Below, piece by piece: positions 58,601-64,000 of a stretch of DNA of 64,000 nucleotides (its first letter is position 1; the number at the start of each line of letters is the position of its first letter). The DNA lies in the NCBI RefSeq assembly GCF_004027225.2, contig NC_046358.1, positions 65,801,028 through 65,865,027 on the forward strand, read 5' to 3'. The position numbers and the translations under genes were made by a program. The notes beneath the pieces were generated by a model that saw only the letters and a list, made by a program, of their open reading frames with translations, did no database searches and was not told where the DNA came from. Source of the stretch: Strigops habroptila (taxonomy: Eukaryota > Chordata > Aves > Psittaciformes > Psittacidae).

Positions 58601-61600
58601 CTGAACATTTCTTAAGAGACATTTTCAGTGAACACCTCTGCTGCTAGTATAGATAGCAATAAACCAACAGCCATAAATCAACAATTATTCTTCTGGGTTT
58701 TATTGTACTCAAAAGGGTCACTAAAATATCGGGAGCCCACTGCAGCAGATACTGCACCCTTAAATAATGAAGGACACAATCTAGCCTTTCTGTTCTTAGC
58801 CATTTTCTCTATGCAGTTTTTCATAGCAAATTGTCAGGGGATAAAATTATTCCCAAAAGCTCACAAACGCACACACCTTTTCATTCTGCCCAGTATCTCC
58901 ACGTCCTTTTCCAGCTCCTCCCAGGATGTGAGGTCACCCTGGGAAGCAGCAGTTAATCCACTTGCAGGGTAATTCTGGCACAAGACGCTGGCCTCCGTGG
59001 TTGCACATTTGACCTGTTTCATTAACCTGTAAAGCTGAAAGTGGTTCAGGAGACATTCGCTCTGCTTCATCCTGTGACATTTCCAGGCTCAAAAGTTTTG
59101 GCTTGAGCTTTCCTTTGACTTTAGTGTTTCTAATGGCTCACTCTTCAGAAGGTGGTGGAATCTTTATGGTTGGGGGAATCAACTTGATGGAGGGACTGCT
59201 GCCAAGCTGGGACCTAGCCTTGCTCATGGGAGAGTGGTTTCATGGTAGGGTCATATTGTCATGATAGACCTCTTGGAGGACCCACTTCTGCTAGCGTAGG
59301 TCAAATAAAACAGTGATGTGCTCTATGAAGAATTATTCACTAAGCTTTTTGTCGCTGAGCTCTGGACGTGCCAACAGACATCAAGACAGGTCCTGACCAC
59401 CATCTTCCTGGCACAAGGTGGCTTTAGCAGAGCTGTGATTGGCTGAAGCTCTGGCTCTGTAAGAGAAAGTAAGTTTGAAATCCAGACACTACTGGAGCTT
59501 GAAACACAATGGGGGTACCTTGAAGAATATGAATGTTAGAGATCAAAGAAGGTAAGTAGACATCTTCTATTCAAGTCCTCTATTTCCTGCTGCATATTCA
59601 GAATAAAAACCATGGGCAAATGCCATTTTTCCTTCTTAGAGCTGTCTTTCAGTCCAAATATAACACAACTCCAGATCTTACAGCTGTTCTGAGCCCCTTT
59701 TTGAATCCAGACCATGCTTCAACACCAGCTTTTCTTTGGTCTTGATCAAACCGTTAAACCTCATACCTCTTGAAGCTAGACGTATCTGTGGTAACAATCC
59801 CTGACCACTTGATGTTATTTTTGAGAGGATCAATAAAGTTTCAAAAGCACTTTCTGAAGGTAAAAAAGGAAAATAAGACTGACACACTTGATACCGGATC
59901 TGCCAACACACCTTTATCCCTAAACACTTGAATTTCCATGGTGTTTAGCTGCCTTGAAGGTGTCACTGAAATCAGCAGGCAGATAAGCAAAGAACATTGA
60001 GGAGCTCCAGTGACTTGGGTCCTGTCTGGCACTTTGGTACACACTGTCACGACTAGAGGGGCTGTATGTTCAGGCTAGTACTATACGGTGTGATAAATAG
60101 GAATGGTGTCAGATTAGGGTCTACATGTCTGCTCTGTTGCCTTTTAAGGTACAACTTGCAGCTTGGACAATGAATTGAGAAAATGGTAGTGGAGACTTGT
60201 GGAAATATCTGCAGGCGGCCTGGACTACAAAAACAGGGAAAACAAAACACTTCTGACCAGGGGGCTTCTTACAGCCTCTTAAGGGGATATTCATGACTTT
60301 CTTGTGAGTCACCACCCCAAAAATACTGTAAGTGCTATTCATTCAGTGCAAGCTGGAAACAATCTAGGGAACTCTCATCTTCAGGTCAGTGGGGGCTGGT
60401 AGCACAGTCGTGCTCTCCCTGGGTACGAAGGGCGAGACAAGAAAGAGCACGGCTTTGAAATTGCTCTCATACATGCTGTGGTTGGGGACTGGCACTGCAG
60501 AAAGGGAAGGGTTTCTCTGCCGCCCAGAAGCAGAGCTGTGGATGCCCTTTTGCAGCTCTTGTGAGAATTGGGATGATTCTCCTTTTAGGGCTTGAGGGAT
60601 GATTCTGGACAGGAAAGTTTTGCGTAAAACTGGGGCAAAAAGAAAAGGTGCAGAACTTGAGGGAGATGCATGGAAATTCCTGCCTTCCCACACCATTTTG
60701 TCTTCTGCTTAGGACGGTCAGAGAGCAACTTTGGTGTTTATCCCATTTATTGCCCACAGGACCTTCTTTAGGGCCTGAAGCGCTCCTGCTACAAAAATAG
60801 GGAAGAAGCCATAAAAGCAGCAGCATCTCATATATAGCACAAATCTTTTCTTACAAGATGTGCAAGGAGCTGAGTGCCTTAATTAGAAGTTCACTGAGTT
60901 ATTTTTTGTATCTTGCAGCTAACGACACAGAACATGGACTCCTGATTGAATACCAAGGCAGTAAATCAATGGAGGGTCTTTGCTACCGCTCATGAAATGC
61001 TCCAGCTGTGCTCCTAAGGATTATAATGTCAACAGAACTCTTGATTTGAATCACAGCCTTGCCTTCACTCAGGGGCCATGTATTGATCTTGAAAAGCAGA
61101 CAGAGTTTCAGGGCTCAAAGGAAAAAAGAAAGAATTACTGAGCTGAAAATAAAATGGTGATGTAGGGGAGGAATATTGCAATGCAGCCAAAAGAAATGCA
61201 GGGCAAACTTCAGCATAAGACTTTAGAAATGTGAATGTTAAGATTTTCTCTGTGTTTGTTTAGTATAAACTTCACCAGTCAAATTTAAGTCTTTACATAG
61301 TGTTTCCTAATGTGTTTAATGCTTAGTCTACTGATCAAGTACTCAGAGGGCACGACTCCTCACAGCTTCACCAAAGCCACCACAGCAATGCCAGTTAACT
61401 TCAGCCAAGGATCCGGCCTTACTGAGGGTATGATATATAGCAGAAATCCCAGTAAGCAAGACATGGATCATTTCAGACACAGGTAAATTTGTCCTGAGAA
61501 CAAATACATCTCTGAATTTCACTTATGGTTATGCTTCTGCTTTAGAGCATGAACAAATTGATGAAGACTCAGCTGTATTCCATCAGCCTGGATTCCTGAA

Positions 61601-64000
61601 AACTGTGTAAAAAAGGTGTAGTTTCACCTCAACAAACACCTGAAGTTTCCCAGGAATCCTTCGACATTTAGCAGGTGTTCTCTTGCAATTATTGTAATAA
61701 ATCTTAACAAGCCACATGTAACCAGGCAAGAAAAAAAGAGCTGAAGACTCTCCTAATGATGACCTTGAAGCTTTGACGAGGTCACAGTGGCAGTGTCATA
61801 CTGCAGTTTGCACATGTTCTTACTTCTTTATTCCTATAGGAATCAGCTGCTGCCAAAGTACACATGATACAAGCTAGAATCTTGATTATCCAAAGCACAG
61901 TCATAGCCTCTGTTTCCTATAATACAGTTCTATCCCTGGTATTTATTGCTTACATTGAGAAGCATCTCAGTTATTCAAAACCTTGGTCACTCAAATTCAG
62001 TAATTTGAACCATTAAATCAATTTGCAACTAACTCAGCTGGCCCAAGACCATTTCCCCCTCTCAGAACTGTACTGAAGCTATGCAAATGTTTGCACAGAA
62101 CTATTCAAAAGAGAAAGACCTAGTTTTACTTTGAATACTTTTGTTGAAAGCAAAAAGGAGGAAGAATGCTCACAGAGCCCTAATATTCCTGGAATTCGGG
62201 GCAGGTTTTTATCTTTGCAGGAGCAAGAAAACTGTCATTCCTTCCTCTCCGAAATGTACAATTAATTGAAAATGCGGCTTTTCACTCACACCAAGGTTGA
62301 ACAGCAGCTCAGATACAACAGGCTTGGAGAGTTGAGCCAAGTTCCTGAAATGTAATACTAGATTCTACTGCACTAGCTCTTGCAAAGTCATGATAGCCAG
62401 TGAGGGTGATAGCAGCCTGTTTCCTGCCTCGGCATCCTGTTTAGTTTGCTTCCCCACCACCACACATGAAGTCTGTGCAGAGCTGTGCCAGCTCACGCTC
62501 CCTCTGCCATCTGCAGGATAGCACTCAGGGCTCATGCCCACCACACCTGCCATGATGGGCATCAGACTCTCCAAAAGCCTTTGTGCAAGATTCTCATCTT
62601 GTCATTTCCTTGCATATCATGAACTTCTATTCTCCCAGGCTCCCCAAGTATAAATAGACACATGCCTCCAAGGCTAAATACAGTTTTACAACTGTTAAAC
62701 GTATTACTGCTTTGCCACCACAGTCCAGCCAAACAAAGCGCAAGTTTGTTTCAGAGATGTGAACTCAGAGTATCAGATCCACAAGTAAATGATTGATGTC
62801 ACTGATGTTAAAGAAAGAGATGCATTTCGTTTATCTCTGCTAAAGTGATTTATTCCTGAAAGTGTGTGTAGGATAAAAGCCCACAGACCTTCATCTGGTA
62901 AGGTTCTCCAAGGTGCTTTTCTGAATGGACACCAGTTCTTCTTTCTCCCTGTCCCTGCTTCTTTCCTTCTTTTTCTTCTATCAATCAGTCTCATGGAGGG
63001 AGCAGCAGCACCACAATAGCAGCTCAAGTTGGGCAAGTGTTTTTTTTCTCTCTCCTTGCATTTTAATCTGTCTCCACATCTTCTTTCTGATTCTGCTTTA
63101 AAAGGATTGCATGGAAGAAAGGCACAAAGCATCCTTCAGGCTTTCCACAGCTTTTTGACCAAATGTTTCATTATTTTCTACAAAAAAATTCTTCCTTTGT
63201 TTAGCCATACATGTTGTTTACGTTGACCATAACCTCCAAAGCTTACCAAGAAAGCAAACTCTTGCCGACCTTTTTAATTTACCTCCAAACTTGGAATCTT
63301 GTTCCAATAGTCAAACACCAGAATATTCCACACATAGACTTTATAAATTGTATTATTTTACAAGAGTTTGTTTTACAAGAATCTTATTGTTCCAGAAATT
63401 TAGAGTTTTTCATCTCACTGAAGATACCATAGAAAATGGATCTAAAAAGAAAAAAAAAAAAAAAAGTATAAGTGCAGATTAAAATTGTTTTAAATTTAAG
63501 TTTTCTATGAAAACAAGTTGGATAGAGTGTCATGCTATAGTGCCATTGCAAAAATCATAACTTCTCTTGGCAGAGAAGCCAACGTGTGGTTCAAATTTAA
63601 ACAAAAACAAAGCAGTATTAAGTTCACATTAAAGTAATCTTTCCTTCTACTGAGCTATGAAGCAGGAGTCTACCCTTATCCTTTAGGAAAAGGTATTAGA
63701 AGAAAGCAAGATTGGGATCCTTTTTCTTTTCCTAACAGGACATAGTCAACCTGCTAGTAAACCTGATTAAATTCCAGCTCCTTATTTTCCTGCCCCAAAA
63801 CATCCCTGCATAGTCACAAACATCTACAAAATAAACCCCAGGCCCTCCATTCAAGCACTGCTACCCCTTTTTCCAGTAACTGGAACCTCGTATTTGCCTG
63901 CAGATCAGGCTTGCAGAAGCAACTGAGTCATTGGGGCTTATTGCAGCTCCTTAGGGAAACACTACAAGTGGAGGTAACCATGGTTTTTTATGGGGATCAA
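55698..64000. other. CR1-free intergenic right end
   Basis: 8.3 kb without a recognised gene or CR1 copy. No FGF3 exon is seen (no NGKGRPRRGFKTRRT-like frame). It holds an A run near 63452-63465. Two overlapping minus-strand frames of about 110-120 codons at 60364-60826 and one at 62773-63132 resemble no family I know. Confidence 0.4.

Noticed and set aside
59100-59330. Possible LTR fragment (AATAAA-containing, moderately GC-rich)
   Set aside because: No paired LTR, primer-binding site or internal retroviral frame is visible.
44500-64000. FGF3, expected to the right of FGF4
   Set aside because: No minus-strand frame shows FGF3 core blocks or its basic C-terminus; the gene probably starts beyond the right edge.

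Overview
The window is vertebrate, and almost certainly avian, nuclear DNA. Nineteen recognisable fragments of CR1 non-LTR retrotransposons of the bird type are scattered through it (5'-truncated, with 3' ends related to ATTCTATGATTCTATG). There are no Alu- or L1-like repeats, and genes are split by GT/AG introns. The genes match the vertebrate FGF19-FGF4 neighbourhood (LTO1/ORAOV1 - FGF19 - FGF4 - FGF3). I cannot name the species.

All three recognised genes are on the minus strand. (1) 2130-2188 is coding exon 1 of LTO1 in a CpG-rich promoter; the rest of the gene lies beyond the left edge, and its first intron holds several CR1 pieces. (2) 7523-11394 is a complete three-exon FGF19 reading frame (219 aa) with a CpG island, a TATA box at about 11515 and a possible poly(A) signal at 6054. 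(3) 41042-44114 is a complete three-exon FGF4 reading frame (194 aa) with a CpG island and a TATA-like box at about 44487. Both FGF genes have the ancestral family structure: phase-1 intron 1, a 104-nt exon 2 and phase-0 intron 2. FGF3, the expected next gene to the right, is not seen in 44.5-64 kb.

The rest is non-coding. The 31 kb between FGF19 and FGF4 and the 19.5 kb right of FGF4 hold CR1 fragments, a few microsatellites and some AT-rich stretches with clustered homeodomain, POU or TCF-like motifs. CR1 is absent from 12.4-22.0 kb, 33.3-48.3 kb and 55.7-64 kb, which fits, but does not prove, retained cis-regulation of developmental FGF genes. FGF19 is an endocrine-type FGF (FGFR plus beta-Klotho in adults; ear, eye and brain patterning in embryos). 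FGF4 is a secreted paracrine FGF (limb-bud ridge, primitive streak). No prokaryotic-type operon, CRISPR array or defence system is present.

The most unusual structures are a perfect 74-bp spacer-free palindrome in FGF4 intron 1 just inside the splice donor; a predicted 96-codon in-frame upstream ORF with a 26-nt poly-U tract in the FGF4 leader; loss of one of the paired cysteines of FGF19; an uninterrupted 251-bp GGAA repeat downstream of FGF4; and a 68-bp CR1 remnant flanked by unusually long direct repeats.
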